A DNA stretch of 64,000 nt from Zygotorulaspora mrakii (Eukaryota; Ascomycota; Saccharomycetes; Saccharomycetales; Saccharomycetaceae): NCBI RefSeq assembly GCF_013402915.1, contig NC_050726.1, positions 821,377 to 885,376 on the forward strand, in the 5' to 3' direction. Below the pieces are notes generated by a model, which saw only the letters and a list, made by a program, of their open reading frames with translations, searched no databases and was not told the DNA's origin. Each line of letters starts with the position of its first letter. Positions within the stretch are counted from its first letter, which is position 1. Made by a program: the position numbers and the translations under genes. Below are positions 9,201 through 18,732 of the stretch, piece after piece.

Positions 9201-11218
9201 TAGGCTACAAAAAAATTACTCTTCAAAAGTTTCAGCTTGCTTTCGATATCCCGCAGCGACGCTAGAAGTCGATGATCAACGATATCGCAGCTGTATTGAA
9301 GATAGCAATAGTGCGCCCAACCAAGATATATTTCCCACTTTGGGTCAAAAATACTATATTTCCGTAGAAGGGAATACCATTTGATCAGCTTTTTTCCTAG
9401 ATGATTTCTCTGACTCTTAAGATCATTCGTTTTGCTGCCATGTACCCTTTTAGCTTCTAATTCTTCGTAGGTGCTTCCTAACCGATTCACCAGTATTTCG
9501 TACACTGAAAGTGCCAGAAAGGGATACTTTTCCAAATTAGATGTCATGAATTCATACATGCTCGGCTCTAAACCCAATAAAATCCACTCAACTGTCTTCG
9601 ATAGGCTAGCGGACCAAGAGTAATCAACAATAAGGCGTTCATGCGAATCAGTATTAAAAGAGAGTAATGCATGTAGAAATCTGAATCTTACCTCTTGAAA
9701 GTGCATCTTCCTCCCATTCACACTCTCTAAAAAAGATTCAATTTTGTTGCCTTGAAGTTCCTGGATATTAAAGACTGAAACACCGCTGTCAGCAAGCATG
9801 TTAGACTTAAGTAATGAATTTAACTGTAATACTTCAATGCCACCAGTCCTACCGCTGGTGCTTGGTCCCAGTTTGAAATCATTTTGAATAAAGAGGTCCG
9901 TATGCCAACTGCTCCAACCTTTTAAACATTTTACCAGATCCAAGCTTGAAATACACTCAGCATCGAATGAATCTAGTGTTTCCGCTGAGGCGGTTGATTT
10001 ATTGTACGGAATTTTCATAGATAGTGAAGACAAAAGGGTGGATATCTCAAACAGGAAGTTCTCAACTATTTTTGCGGAGTCATCTTCGTGCACTTCTTGC
10101 TCTTTGTCCTTAAATCGTTTGCTACTTCTTGGGGCAATTTTCGAATTAATTGAATCGTCTAAAGGACGTTTATTAGATGACGGATTTTCAGCCCGTCTCT
10201 CTACCTTGTTTTCTACACTAATTTCAGTACTGTCCTCAACTTTTAGACTTCTGATGGCTTGAGGCTTCTCGGTTGATTCCTTTTCATCTTCCTCATTCGT
10301 CCCTTCATCTTCAGACTCAAGTAACGTAGACTCAGAAAGTATGAACTTGACAGCTTCAATTGAGTATTCAACCTCACCATAAGGATCCACTGACTTCGTG
10401 AGCATAACAGAATTTTTTACATGGGGAGTCAATTCTTTGATACATTTCGCCACTGCTTCCCAACTGTTTTTCTTTAGGGTGACATCAAACATATCAAGCT
10501 CTTTCATTGATTGTTCATCTTGAGTCTTCATTTCTTTTATTTTGATGAGAATGGGGTTGAGAGGGCGTGTAACAATTTTATCTGGATCAAAGTATTGTCG
10601 TACATTATTTGGTTCTAGAGCCTGGATGAAACAAGGCGCTCTTATACTTTTTAAAAGATCGTCATACTGTTTGAGAATCTCTTTAAATTGCGGAAGCATT
10701 CCTCTCCGTCTTCTGCCCAGAATAATCCACGTATTTTCCTGTCTTGTCAACTCATATTCCAACAACCAACGTTGTAACCTTTTCGTTTTGTAACTGCTGA
10801 ATATTTGGTTCAGTAATGCAATCACTGTTGTGTCTGCCTCTCCGTGCTGAATGGCCTCCACTAGATTCTCTACCACTTTAAGTGTATATTCGACGATATC
10901 TTCGGTGGCCAACTCAGATTCATGATCTACCAAGTACGTGTAATAGTACATGCCTCTGTTCCTGAAAGCGAGATATCGCAGACTGTTCAGTGTTGGAGTG
11001 GAGTAAGTATAGAGGCCCCACTTATTGGGCATGATCACATCCATTGCAAATAGCTCCTCGAAAAGAACGTGAGCACTGTCATATCGCCTAGCCTTAAGTT
11101 CAATTAATGCCTTCTGGAATATTTTGAAACTCTCTTCGATCTGCAACTCTCGTGAATGCTCTTCAGCATCCAACTGCTCATCTTGAAGTGTAAGATTCAA
11201 CGCATTGAAGCTTGACAT
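6242..11218 (-). CDS. HIR3: Hir3, subunit of the HIR histone chaperone complex
   Basis: A 1658-residue protein, very near the 1648 residues of S. cerevisiae Hir3 (YJR140C; Cabin1 family). HIR is a nucleosome assembly complex that deposits H3-H4 outside replication and represses histone genes. The protein is mostly helical, with TPR-like segments in the first 250 residues (for example around 20-110). An acidic, Ser/Glu/Lys-rich disordered stretch lies at about 295-375, and the Lys-rich tail ends KIRMLVDKLT. No catalytic motif is expected. The start ATG at 11216-11218 is the first in frame. It is divergent from IPA1 with 207 bp between starts, and its end lies in the HOM6 promoter. Confidence 0.92.
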   Translation of the reverse strand: MSSFNALNLTLQDEQLDAEEHSRELQIEESFKIFQKALIELKARRYDSAHVLFEELFAMDVIMPNKWGLYTYSTPTLNSLRYLAFRNRGMYYYTYLVDHESELATEDIVEYTLKVVENLVEAIQHGEADTTVIALLNQIFSSYKTKRLQRWLLEYELTRQENTWIILGRRRRGMLPQFKEILKQYDDLLKSIRAPCFIQALEPNNVRQYFDPDKIVTRPLNPILIKIKEMKTQDEQSMKELDMFDVTLKKNSWEAVAKCIKELTPHVKNSVMLTKSVDPYGEVEYSIEAVKFILSESTLLESEDEGTNEEDEKESTEKPQAIRSLKVEDSTEISVENKVERRAENPSSNKRPLDDSINSKIAPRSSKRFKDKEQEVHEDDSAKIVENFLFEISTLLSSLSMKIPYNKSTASAETLDSFDAECISSLDLVKCLKGWSSWHTDLFIQNDFKLGPSTSGRTGGIEVLQLNSLLKSNMLADSGVSVFNIQELQGNKIESFLESVNGRKMHFQEVRFRFLHALLSFNTDSHERLIVDYSWSASLSKTVEWILLGLEPSMYEFMTSNLEKYPFLALSVYEILVNRLGSTYEELEAKRVHGSKTNDLKSQRNHLGKKLIKWYSLLRKYSIFDPKWEIYLGWAHYCYLQYSCDIVDHRLLASLRDIESKLKLLKSNFFVAYPNYRHIPSLNPAAINSQIRKINIIKKISIVDASEEPRENKEIAQNVEILQNVLLRTIYPETKCSLDDQDMFTFICNSPFILKVKLWEVLLSFYVSKNDMRNILRSYFNVLTLFTQVIASSDYLSLSDKGRQQMQLTILSSVGYFTSKVIASLAGKNWKITENVTFEDLKVLTKTFFLFFPVLDFESLMRNDPSKKPFFKRAVKSSSKMKDTIANLATVFVFFFNSESSSTSSVQNSSFTTNMIWSFHSLLGAFGFCDASEGNFLKICERLLCRIADNDSLTLLKQVLWCRYHYLIAGDNFTPEQHPTKAVEMDKGNSLPLGIYLVRLLYQGKNPLLASGSKSNLKPVLDNIIETIGNPLLSGSQIIERNKYELTEYLESPITVQLFRNAFSGKYTLALTTPYDELQEFMNVGVLYVSSIQSLNLYRARKKLMQARPSELDSIISMLKNDIIYNTKRFESWYLLGKCYAYLVEDDLMWTSDKLTVIEKKNSIAMTQRQSILCFIMSLTLFFAKKIKLPEDEIIAQKACEEMGVELISAYLKPMEKLCFTWKRSETTLALGEYGDVSERRSQGTSCISDFNIEQAILLSFKTSGYFLDKNSNDDSTYNWVTYYHIGRMYFKIDRKKHCPDAFESIQKACKAAVQSSAAKDAVIEPHYSLVNMCFKSVKEGINTPKEALKLLSTDKEFFKEEEVFWKIDESLAIDYQIRVFYQKIVKLLKILIASDKKKWHHRPRYRISRILFDEFTDTDGALNEMGAMMSIKSTHKNLVNIWKPDFERPGKHFVYTNQYVIFYLDILFRKGDFNSIGLVCKKIRRFGSGMAYVNKASEHAVALYTLCARRKLHINEKEYVEQILPAINYQVFMKNSQNLLDSAKKEDYSEEIIDGIKIAYQLKKVNNGIAFDGICLSLFLKFFYMPLAASLLQEEETAKEPKQEVQRSVSFQTTDVNTSASGTSLSVQNNPKPSLPRKRVSKKDAFDKIRMLVDKLT

Positions 11219-11425
11219 GCTCTCCTACTCGTGCGCTCCCTGGACAATGTGGCACTGGAGTCTACATTGAGGGTTTAATCATTGTGGAAGATGACGCTAT
11301 TTATTTTAGGCCGAAAACGACGCGATGAGATTGAAATTATCAAGATGTAATATGCAAACTGTTTTTGATCAAAAGACCTCCTTTGCCCTAGGAAAATCGA
11401 AGGCTAGAAATTGTGAAGGTTTTGT

Positions 11426-12493
11426 ATGAAATACTTAGTAGAGTGTTTGCCACGCATTGGCTGTACATCTATTGCCGTTCATGCCAATGAAAGGCCTGTT
11501 GTTGCTTCTTTACACCCCTCCACCTTAGAGTTGAAGACTGTATCGGGAGATGTATCTGTCAGCATACCATTGCCACATAATGTGGACATCAAGTGCAGCT
11601 ACGAATTCAAAGCCTGTGGCGATCGAGACTATGTTCTGAGGCTACGCAATCGAAATGAGGATGTAGTGGGAAACAGAGAATTGAACAAGTCGCGGAATTT
11701 TCTCATGTCATTGCCTGAAGGTAAATGGGGAAAGAAAGACTTGCTTGATCTGGGACAGTTCAAGCTAACATGTTTATGCTGTGGATCCGCTATAATCGAT
11801 GCAGAAAATTGCTTCAAGTTGAACGAAATGCCGTCAGAATTTTGGATGGAACTTATGGACTACTGGCATTGTCATAAGCCGGATGAGCCCACTGGTGCTT
11901 GTGAAACAGGTAGATACTCTGCAAAACAAAATTCGCTCAACCCATGCACAAAAGAACTGCTGGTTGGGGGATCGTTCCTCTTGGCAAATGCAGGCACTTT
12001 TACAGGCAGAGTTATATGTGATGGAAATCTATTGAGGTGTTCGAAATGCAATGTAACCCTTGGTGAAAAGACTAAGGAACAATTGTACAAGATTTATAAA
12101 TATAATATGAAGCTTTCTTCTTTAAATGGGGAGGAATGCAGTTTCTTCCCACCTGAAAACGATATCGTATTTACTATTTTGAACCATGTAAAGGGCAACT
12201 CTGCTAGGCATATCCTATTAAAATGTGAAGATAAAAAAGTTCATGTTTGGATTTTTGCAATTGATATAAGTGTTACTCTTTCTGATGGTGCGATCATCAG
12301 GAATTGTATGAAAGTCTTGTATCAAGAGGATGTAAAAGTCGAAGGAAATCACAATATAGATGACGCCACTGTCAATCATATTCCAATGAAATGCTTCCTT
12401 GCTGCTCTTGATGGCGTAAATACATTGCTTCCCAAGAATAATGCAAAGATGGGACCCTGGAACGTTAGTTATATTCCTATGGTAATTGAATAA
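11426..12493 (+). CDS. IPA1: Ipa1, UBE3D/HECT-like E2-binding protein needed for mRNA cleavage and polyadenylation
   Basis: A 355-residue protein matching YJR141W (347 aa) in length and neighbours. The family is the HECT-like ubiquitin-conjugating-enzyme-binding group (UBE3D). Its hallmark is visible: LTCLCCGSAIID followed by a conserved MPSEFWMELMDYWHCH segment at about 113-151, then further Cys-rich positions (LLRCSKCNVTLG near 202-213) that may bind metal. In S. cerevisiae the protein is essential and supports pre-mRNA 3'-end processing. The last 17 bp of the gene overlap the end of PPX1 on the other strand. Confidence 0.88.
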   Translation: MKYLVECLPRIGCTSIAVHANERPVVASLHPSTLELKTVSGDVSVSIPLPHNVDIKCSYEFKACGDRDYVLRLRNRNEDVVGNRELNKSRNFLMSLPEGKWGKKDLLDLGQFKLTCLCCGSAIIDAENCFKLNEMPSEFWMELMDYWHCHKPDEPTGACETGRYSAKQNSLNPCTKELLVGGSFLLANAGTFTGRVICDGNLLRCSKCNVTLGEKTKEQLYKIYKYNMKLSSLNGEECSFFPPENDIVFTILNHVKGNSARHILLKCEDKKVHVWIFAIDISVTLSDGAIIRNCMKVLYQEDVKVEGNHNIDDATVNHIPMKCFLAALDGVNTLLPKNNAKMGPWNVSYIPMVIE

Positions 12494-13607
12494 ACTTAAT
12501 GGCATCCTTCAAAGTTGGGGCTACTTGCTTTCTGCTTGCAGCCACATCTAGTTGTCTGAACGAAAAAAAGTGAGGACCGTCTGACTCTTGCCTGATTAAT
12601 TCCAGTTGCAGTTTATTACGGAGATATTTGAGAATTTCAAGCAGACTTTCTTTGTCAACGGATGTTGACGTTAGCGCCAGTTCTCTTTTAAATTCTCCGT
12701 TGTTGACCCAGGCAGTCAAAACCAGGAATATATCCACCTCGTGCTTTCTCTCGGCAGATGAGCACGCCTTTTCAAAACACTCCTCTCCTTTGAAAGTACT
12801 ATGGAACCATTCCAATGGTTTAACGACCGATGCAATGCCAACTCTCAGTTTGTTGTTTTCTGACGTCTCAAACAAAAACTCTTTATAGTCCTTCCTTAAA
12901 ATATCCTGTATAGTAAACCCTTTAAGGTTGTCCTTTTCCTGTCTCAATTTTTCATAGTACTGAGCTTCGTTCATATTTAGCAGTAGCTTCGAGTAAAGGT
13001 GTGATGCGTCTATGTCAGACTGCTCAACCTTATATTTAAAGTTTGAAGTATCAATGAGGGCTGCCCCGAGTGACAGGCATGCTACTTCTTTGAGCGAGTA
13101 TGGATTTGCAAGTTTCTGGTTCCAATAATTGAAGACTAACGAAGAACAGCTTCCCGTTTTGGTAATCTCTCTGGGGTCGGCACTTGGATAAAGATGTTCG
13201 TCCTTATGATGATCAATGATTCCAGTTACTTTTTCAACATACGGTCTTACTCCAGACTCAAGCTGGTTATGATCTACAAGGACAGCATGCAATAATCCGT
13301 ACTCATTTTTAAGGTGTTGTAAATCTTCTAAAAAGAACAACATATCCTCAGTTATATTCATTCGCTCGAGCGCCCAAACAATATCTCTTCTCAAGTGCAA
13401 ATCCAATCTAGGGATACCAATTATTGGTATTATTGGATGTTTTGGGTTGTTATTGTAGCTGCAATATGCGTAAGTTAGGGCAGAGGCGACCGAATCAAGA
13501 TCTGCTGATGAGTTCCCACACACTATATACACTGGGCCGTGCTTGAATTGCTCCTGGAAAAGTTTACTTTTTAGACATTGTAGAAACTCTTTCAGAGATT
13601 TTGACAT
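12477..13607 (-). CDS. PPX1: Exopolyphosphatase of the DHH family
   Basis: A 376-residue protein (S. cerevisiae Ppx1, YHR201C, 397 aa). It removes terminal phosphates from inorganic polyphosphate, mainly in the cytosol. DHH/DHHA2 phosphoesterase motifs are in order: CGNSSADLDSVASA near 30-43, VLVDHNQLE near 108-116, DHHKDE near 130-135, and a DHHA2 C-terminal half. The longer open frame begins with TTG at 13634, so I chose the ATG at 13605-13607, giving MSKSLKEFLQ as in the yeast protein. In S. cerevisiae this gene is on chromosome VIII while both neighbours here are on chromosome X. Confidence 0.93.
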   Translation of the reverse strand: MSKSLKEFLQCLKSKLFQEQFKHGPVYIVCGNSSADLDSVASALTYAYCSYNNNPKHPIIPIIGIPRLDLHLRRDIVWALERMNITEDMLFFLEDLQHLKNEYGLLHAVLVDHNQLESGVRPYVEKVTGIIDHHKDEHLYPSADPREITKTGSCSSLVFNYWNQKLANPYSLKEVACLSLGAALIDTSNFKYKVEQSDIDASHLYSKLLLNMNEAQYYEKLRQEKDNLKGFTIQDILRKDYKEFLFETSENNKLRVGIASVVKPLEWFHSTFKGEECFEKACSSAERKHEVDIFLVLTAWVNNGEFKRELALTSTSVDKESLLEILKYLRNKLQLELIRQESDGPHFFSFRQLDVAASRKQVAPTLKDAIKFIQLP

Positions 13608-13731
13608 GGCAACTCGATGAATGCAATTTGCCAATCTCTTGCGTGTTCTTTTTCTTATCTGCTACCTCAATATCGTGTTCTTAACGCCTTAAACTCTCAC
13701 ATATTTAATTAAGATACTTCCTCGAGCTACG

Positions 13732-14793
13732 ATGAAAAGGAGTACCGATATTCAAAAAAGAATGATGAAGGTCACAAAAACTGGATCAGATCGACAAATA
13801 CTTGTCAGAGACAAGAAAGATGAAGCAAACACCTTTTCCTTCTTGGAAATTGCGGAATATATTGATGGCCTGCCATTGGATTACGAGCGGGATGAGAATT
13901 TTCAAGACAATGTCTACTATTTGACTACCCACGATGATATAAGAGTTGGTTTCGTATTGAAATTTGTCATTGAAGAAATGAAAGTAGTATGCCCCACAAT
14001 ATTCGACGGTATTTTTGTCGTTGATACCTCAACGGCAGCATTAAAGTTCAGGAGTCCACATTTTGATGAAAGGAACGCTAAACTAGACGCCTTAGGCAAC
14101 GTATTACATGAAAAGTCTTCTCTGGAAGGTATAAAGGGATGGAGAAATGAAAAATATACTGTATGGACCAATGGGCAGCCCTATGTCTATCTTGAACGTG
14201 CTATGGCAGGAATTATGGGCATTATAACATACGGTGTTCATGTAAATGGGTATATATTGAATGAAGTCACGAATGAAATTAAGTTTTGGATCCCAAAAAG
14301 ATCGGCCACAAAACAAACGTGGCCTCTGATGCTTGACAACATTGTAGCCGGGGGTATTGCTAGCGGCTTCGGAGTTTACGATACTGTATTGAAGGAAAGT
14401 ATGGAAGAAGCAAATCTGATAGAGGATACAATTAAGCCAAACATAAAAGCAGCCGGTGTTGTTTCGTATCTTCACTTCATGCCTGAGAAAACTTCAGAAA
14501 AATTCAAAGATGAAAGCAGTTTCATTGTTGGGGAGGTTGAATATATATACGATCTCCGCCTCCCCTCAGATATTATTCCGGTTCCTAATGATGGAGAAGT
14601 AGACAGTTTTAATCTACTTAGCCTGCAAGAGGTGATTGACGCCCTGGTGAGTAAAAAATTCAAACCGAACTGTGGACTTGTAATGGTTGATTTTTTGATT
14701 AGACACGGATACATTACTACTGACAATGAACCAAACTATTTAAAACTGGTTGCAAAAATGCATAGGACCCTCCCCTTTCCTACTGCCACTTAG
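13732..14793 (+). CDS. YJR142W: Nudix hydrolase of the YJR142W / Tnr3 family
   Basis: A 353-residue protein (S. cerevisiae YJR142W, 342 aa). This Nudix family, related to the Tnr3 N-terminal part and plant NUDT20/24, is thought to hydrolyse damaged forms of thiamine diphosphate. A DUF4743-like N-terminal region precedes the Nudix box at about 205-230: GGIASGFG then KESMEEANL. The core Glu residues (ESMEEA) that bind metal are present, but the first Glu of the classical GX5EX7REUXEEXGU box is replaced by Gly, as is usual for this subfamily. Convergent with PMT4, 79 bp apart. Function is by family; the substrate cannot be read from sequence. Confidence 0.88.
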   Translation: MKRSTDIQKRMMKVTKTGSDRQILVRDKKDEANTFSFLEIAEYIDGLPLDYERDENFQDNVYYLTTHDDIRVGFVLKFVIEEMKVVCPTIFDGIFVVDTSTAALKFRSPHFDERNAKLDALGNVLHEKSSLEGIKGWRNEKYTVWTNGQPYVYLERAMAGIMGIITYGVHVNGYILNEVTNEIKFWIPKRSATKQTWPLMLDNIVAGGIASGFGVYDTVLKESMEEANLIEDTIKPNIKAAGVVSYLHFMPEKTSEKFKDESSFIVGEVEYIYDLRLPSDIIPVPNDGEVDSFNLLSLQEVIDALVSKKFKPNCGLVMVDFLIRHGYITTDNEPNYLKLVAKMHRTLPFPTAT

Positions 14794-14872
14794 GAAACTC
14801 AAGCTCAATAATTGAAGTTTTCATATGCCTATATATCTATCAATATTTACATATTGACTCTATAAATTGGTC

Positions 14873-17164
14873 TTATTTTGCGAAGTTTAACTCCATATTT
14901 AGCCATTTTCTGTTTTGGACTTCATCTGGGGTAAGGCCAACATTTCCATAAGTGAATGGAGCAAAATAAATGAAAAAAGAAAACATTGCAATTGTCATAA
15001 CACCAAAGAAAGCACACAACGCTTTATATTTGATTTCGGGGTTCATTTCGAATTGAGCCTCGGCCTCTTCTTCATCCGTTTCTGGATCCAATGATTTACA
15101 TTCACTGAATACAAGCTCCCATAAACCGGCAGTGAACAAGCAAGCGATTAAATGAGCTGGAAGATAATGATGCAGGAACTTTTGACGGGCCATCAGATAA
15201 AATGGCAAATAATGCCAAGCCCAAGCAACGGCAAAGAACAATAGTGGACCGTAAATCTTCTCTCTTGCAATTTTACCCAAGGCAAAATAGCTACGCTTTC
15301 TTGTTAACACGTCAGCAAGCATAATACCGAAATACAATGCCAAAGAAACAACCTGCAACCACCATGCGATGATGTTGCCAATAAAATAAATTTGTTTCTT
15401 TTCAGAATCATCCGTCCAGAAAGAAACACCATTCAAACTGCCTGGCCATGAGTATGGTTGAGAAGCAAATGGATGTTCAGAGGACAGCTTGTTGTTATGT
15501 TCAAACATCAATCTTTGCAGCTCAGTCCATTTGGTGAAGAAAGGGAGGCTCTTGACCTCCCTAGGAGAAAACCCTTTTCTATCTTCATCGAGGTTGACAA
15601 TGCTGTCAACAACCCAGTTGTTTGCAGAATCAACGATCTTTTTATTTCCGTTAACCTCCTGCTGTTGGAACCCCCATTCCGGTAAAAACTCATCATTATG
15701 AGTCCAAAGCGCAACTGCAGTGTCCACATGGAATAAACGGAAAAAAACACCTTTGGTTTTGACCACAGCCTTGGAATCTTTCTTCAAAGACTGGAAGGTA
15801 AATATAGTTTGTTTGTAATTATCATCATTCAAACCTTCCTCTGAGACTGTTGTTACTTCTTCATTTGTTGGATATAGTGGGGATGCAACGTCATGAGTCA
15901 AAAGGTATGTGTTCGTTAACACATGTCTTAATCTGAAAGGTTCATTTAAATGAACAGGGTTACCTTTGGGTGAGGGGAAGTCAACAGTTGGTATGATTTC
16001 CCATTCGTTGTTTGGATCCTCAGCAGAGTAACCAGTGACTTGCTGACCTTGTGATGATATACGGCCATCTTCGTAACGTTGAGGATAGTGGGCCAAGTGC
16101 GAATGCAAGAACACATTTGTGTCCTTATGATTGATGGTTATAATATCATTGAAATTAACTTGTTTTGAATCTTTTGCTAGGGGAGAATCACCTAAAGTCT
16201 CTTGAAATTCTGCTGACATGAAATCGTCACCAGGACCTGATTTGCTCAAAATGGCAAAGTGGACCCAGAACCAAAATAGGTAGACAACAAATGGAGCAAA
16301 TACAAGACCATTCAATCTTTTAACGACATGAGAGATCAGTTTCCGCAACGAAAGACCGGCGCGAATATCCATTAATTGCCAAATGTTAAGAACGACAGCA
16401 GACCCAATAGCTGCATAAGTCATAACACCCACATATTTTGTAGAGATGACGAATGACAATGATAGCCCAGTGGCGTGCAACCACATATACCAACTCCAAG
16501 AGAATGGTTCTCTTAGTTGAGATTTGTAAAAACGGACATAACAGTAGAAAGTTAAAGCCACAGAGAAAATCAAAATTGCATCTAGTAGGATAAGTCTTGT
16601 TTCAACGACATGAGCATTATCAATAGCCACTAGAAGTGCGGCGAATGCACAAGTGATTGCTCTGAAATTCAATTCTTTCATGGTATTAAACATCACAGGA
16701 ACTGTCAAAGTACCCAACACAGCGTTAAATGAACGATATGCCAGATATGGAGCTGGGTGACTGACATAACTTTCACCGATTTCGTCAAACTTGTATGAAC
16801 CATCGTAACCGGCCAACCAACCGATGAATGCAATCATCATTTTGGCAAAAGGTGGATGGACATCAAAGAAGAAGGTTCTCTCCAAGTAGTAAGAGGCAAA
16901 TTTACCAAAATGGACTTCATCAAAAACAACTTCTTTAGGATACCAGATCAAATAAAATCTTGCCACAAATGCAATTGTTGTAACCAAAAATAACCAGAGC
17001 TTGTATTTTCCTCGGCTATCAGGAAATGGTCTCATCAGCCATCTCTCAGCTACATATTCATAGCTGCTGCCCTGTTTCTTACTATATTTGAAACGTGGAT
17101 CATCGACGTCCACATCAGATGATGATTTTTTCGTTTGGGAAGTTAAACGTTTCTTAACAGCCAT
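14873..17164 (-). CDS. PMT4: Pmt4, protein O-mannosyltransferase of the ER membrane
   Basis: A 763-residue GT39 enzyme (S. cerevisiae Pmt4 762 aa). It transfers mannose from dolichyl phosphate mannose to Ser/Thr of membrane and GPI proteins in the ER. The catalytic loop VVFDEVHFGKFASYYLE carries the Asp82-Glu83 pair. Several hydrophobic membrane segments follow, and a luminal MIR-repeat region covers about 320-510 (HSHLAHYPQRYEDGRISS and similar). C-terminal membrane segments surround FYLMARQKFLHHYLPAH. The longest frame starts at a TTG (17209), so I took the ATG at 17162-17164 (MAVKKRLTSQ), which fits the family. It is divergent from MGM101 with 276 bp between. Confidence 0.96.
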   Translation of the reverse strand: MAVKKRLTSQTKKSSSDVDVDDPRFKYSKKQGSSYEYVAERWLMRPFPDSRGKYKLWLFLVTTIAFVARFYLIWYPKEVVFDEVHFGKFASYYLERTFFFDVHPPFAKMMIAFIGWLAGYDGSYKFDEIGESYVSHPAPYLAYRSFNAVLGTLTVPVMFNTMKELNFRAITCAFAALLVAIDNAHVVETRLILLDAILIFSVALTFYCYVRFYKSQLREPFSWSWYMWLHATGLSLSFVISTKYVGVMTYAAIGSAVVLNIWQLMDIRAGLSLRKLISHVVKRLNGLVFAPFVVYLFWFWVHFAILSKSGPGDDFMSAEFQETLGDSPLAKDSKQVNFNDIITINHKDTNVFLHSHLAHYPQRYEDGRISSQGQQVTGYSAEDPNNEWEIIPTVDFPSPKGNPVHLNEPFRLRHVLTNTYLLTHDVASPLYPTNEEVTTVSEEGLNDDNYKQTIFTFQSLKKDSKAVVKTKGVFFRLFHVDTAVALWTHNDEFLPEWGFQQQEVNGNKKIVDSANNWVVDSIVNLDEDRKGFSPREVKSLPFFTKWTELQRLMFEHNNKLSSEHPFASQPYSWPGSLNGVSFWTDDSEKKQIYFIGNIIAWWLQVVSLALYFGIMLADVLTRKRSYFALGKIAREKIYGPLLFFAVAWAWHYLPFYLMARQKFLHHYLPAHLIACLFTAGLWELVFSECKSLDPETDEEEAEAQFEMNPEIKYKALCAFFGVMTIAMFSFFIYFAPFTYGNVGLTPDEVQNRKWLNMELNFAK

Positions 17165-17440
17165 AACAATAAAGTCAGACCTACGTTTTAGCTGAATTCC
17201 TGAGAACAAGGGTTTAATTTATCTCTCGCAATTCCAATCGAATTTCAACTTCATTGACACCTTGGCAACTTTTAAACCTTTTCAGTGCCAAAGTTTCTCG
17301 CGTCCCCCGTAGAGCACCGAATAATTAAATGGCAGGAAAAAGCACGAAGTGAGAGAGATGGACAACTTGACTGCTTATAGTAATACTAAATAGTAGAAAG
17401 ACTCAAGTTTGAGAGTTCGGATCATTGTTATTTTGGAAAT

Positions 17441-18241
17441 ATGTTGTTTGTATCTCGAGCGCGCTCAGTTTATAATAGGAGAGCTGTGGGCGGTTCTCTC
17501 TTGAAACTGCTCAGCACAGCAATACCATCCGAAACTGCCTATAACAAGAAAATATCACCCACAGTGAAGCAAATTCCGAGCCACGTAAGCACCGGTAATG
17601 TCGTAACAAATGGGAGTTCCATGAATGCTCCTCTTGCCGATTATTCAAGTAATTTGAACAAAAGTTTAGGAGGTAAACCCTTAGAACACCCTGTCATTGC
17701 CAACAATGGTTCCAATGATAATGGTATAGACTGGTATACATCATGGTATGGTATTGGCTCTCAACCATTTGATGCAAACGTGCAGGAGGCCCTTGGTCAA
17801 GCCTTGGACCCGCTGGATATTGAAATAAAGCCCGATGGTTTAATATACTTACCGGAAATCAAGTATCGACGGATTTTGAATAAAGGTTTTGGAGCTGGTG
17901 GCTGGGGTTTGGTACCCAGATCCGAAACTATAGTGACTTCTAAGTTAGTGACAAGGGAATACGGACTAGTGTGTCATGGTCAGCTCGTAAGTGTTGCTCG
18001 CGGTGAACAAGATTATTTCAGTGACGCTGGGATTCCCACTGCCACTGAGGGTTGCAAAAGTAATGCGTTGATGAGGTGCTGTAAAGACCTAGGCGTCGGG
18101 TCTGAGTTGTGGGACCCAGTCTTTATTAAAAAGTTCAAGACAACTCAATGCGTGGAAAAATTCGTGGAGCACATTACGACCAAAAAGAAGAAGAAAATTT
18201 GGCTCAGAAAAGATAGGCAGGTCGAATACCCCTATAAATAG
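17441..18241 (+). CDS. MGM101: Mgm101, mitochondrial single-strand annealing recombination protein
   Basis: A 266-residue protein (S. cerevisiae Mgm101, YJR144W, 269 aa). The family is a Rad52-like annealing protein of the mitochondrial nucleoid, needed for mtDNA maintenance and repair. The first ~25 residues ([20 protein letters not shown]) are Arg-rich without acids, as expected for a mitochondrial presequence. A variable Ser/Asn-rich linker follows to ~85. The conserved core starts at [15 protein letters not shown] and holds [20 protein letters not shown] and the Cys/Lys-rich tail [11 protein letters not shown]...KKKKIW. Complete, with no unusual features. Confidence 0.96.
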   Translation: MLFVSRARSVYNRRAVGGSLLKLLSTAIPSETAYNKKISPTVKQIPSHVSTGNVVTNGSSMNAPLADYSSNLNKSLGGKPLEHPVIANNGSNDNGIDWYTSWYGIGSQPFDANVQEALGQALDPLDIEIKPDGLIYLPEIKYRRILNKGFGAGGWGLVPRSETIVTSKLVTREYGLVCHGQLVSVARGEQDYFSDAGIPTATEGCKSNALMRCCKDLGVGSELWDPVFIKKFKTTQCVEKFVEHITTKKKKKIWLRKDRQVEYPYK

Positions 18242-18732
18242 ACTTTGAACTGGTAACCAATAGTCTTCAGGATATCACGAAGCATTTTATGAGATAATCG
18301 CTACTAGTCTTGAATATTCTTGTTCATATATTCAATCCCAAAGCTTCAACGGGAGCTTATTTGATAATTACATGTTCTGCACAATTAAGTTTGTATAATA
18401 ATATAAAATCATTTTTTGTAATTTTTCAATGTGTAATGAGTTTTTAATCCATTTAGTTGAACTAAACATAAAATAATTGTGAAAAACTGTAAACTCTTAA
18501 TAAGTAGCAAATATCAGTATCTTGCATTCTACACCATTTCAATATTGCCATAGTTTCTTCATTGAATATTGAATACTGAATTATGGATTTCAGAGTGTTA
18601 AGCATTGGTTAATGTTATCTGCCCTAGCCGCCCGCTAACACAATCCCTTAAAAAGGATACAAAATAATTGATACAGATCTTTAGAACAACAAACATATCT
18701 ATCAAGAGACACAGGAAAGCGGTACGCAAGGA
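18242..18732. other. Intergenic region between MGM101 and the YHR202W homologue
   Basis: This 491-bp stretch is AT-rich and holds the 3' end of MGM101 and the promoter of the next gene. I see no RNA gene, no repeat and no ORF worth reporting. A T-rich stretch at 18,410-18,440 is compatible with 3'-end formation. Confidence 0.5.
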
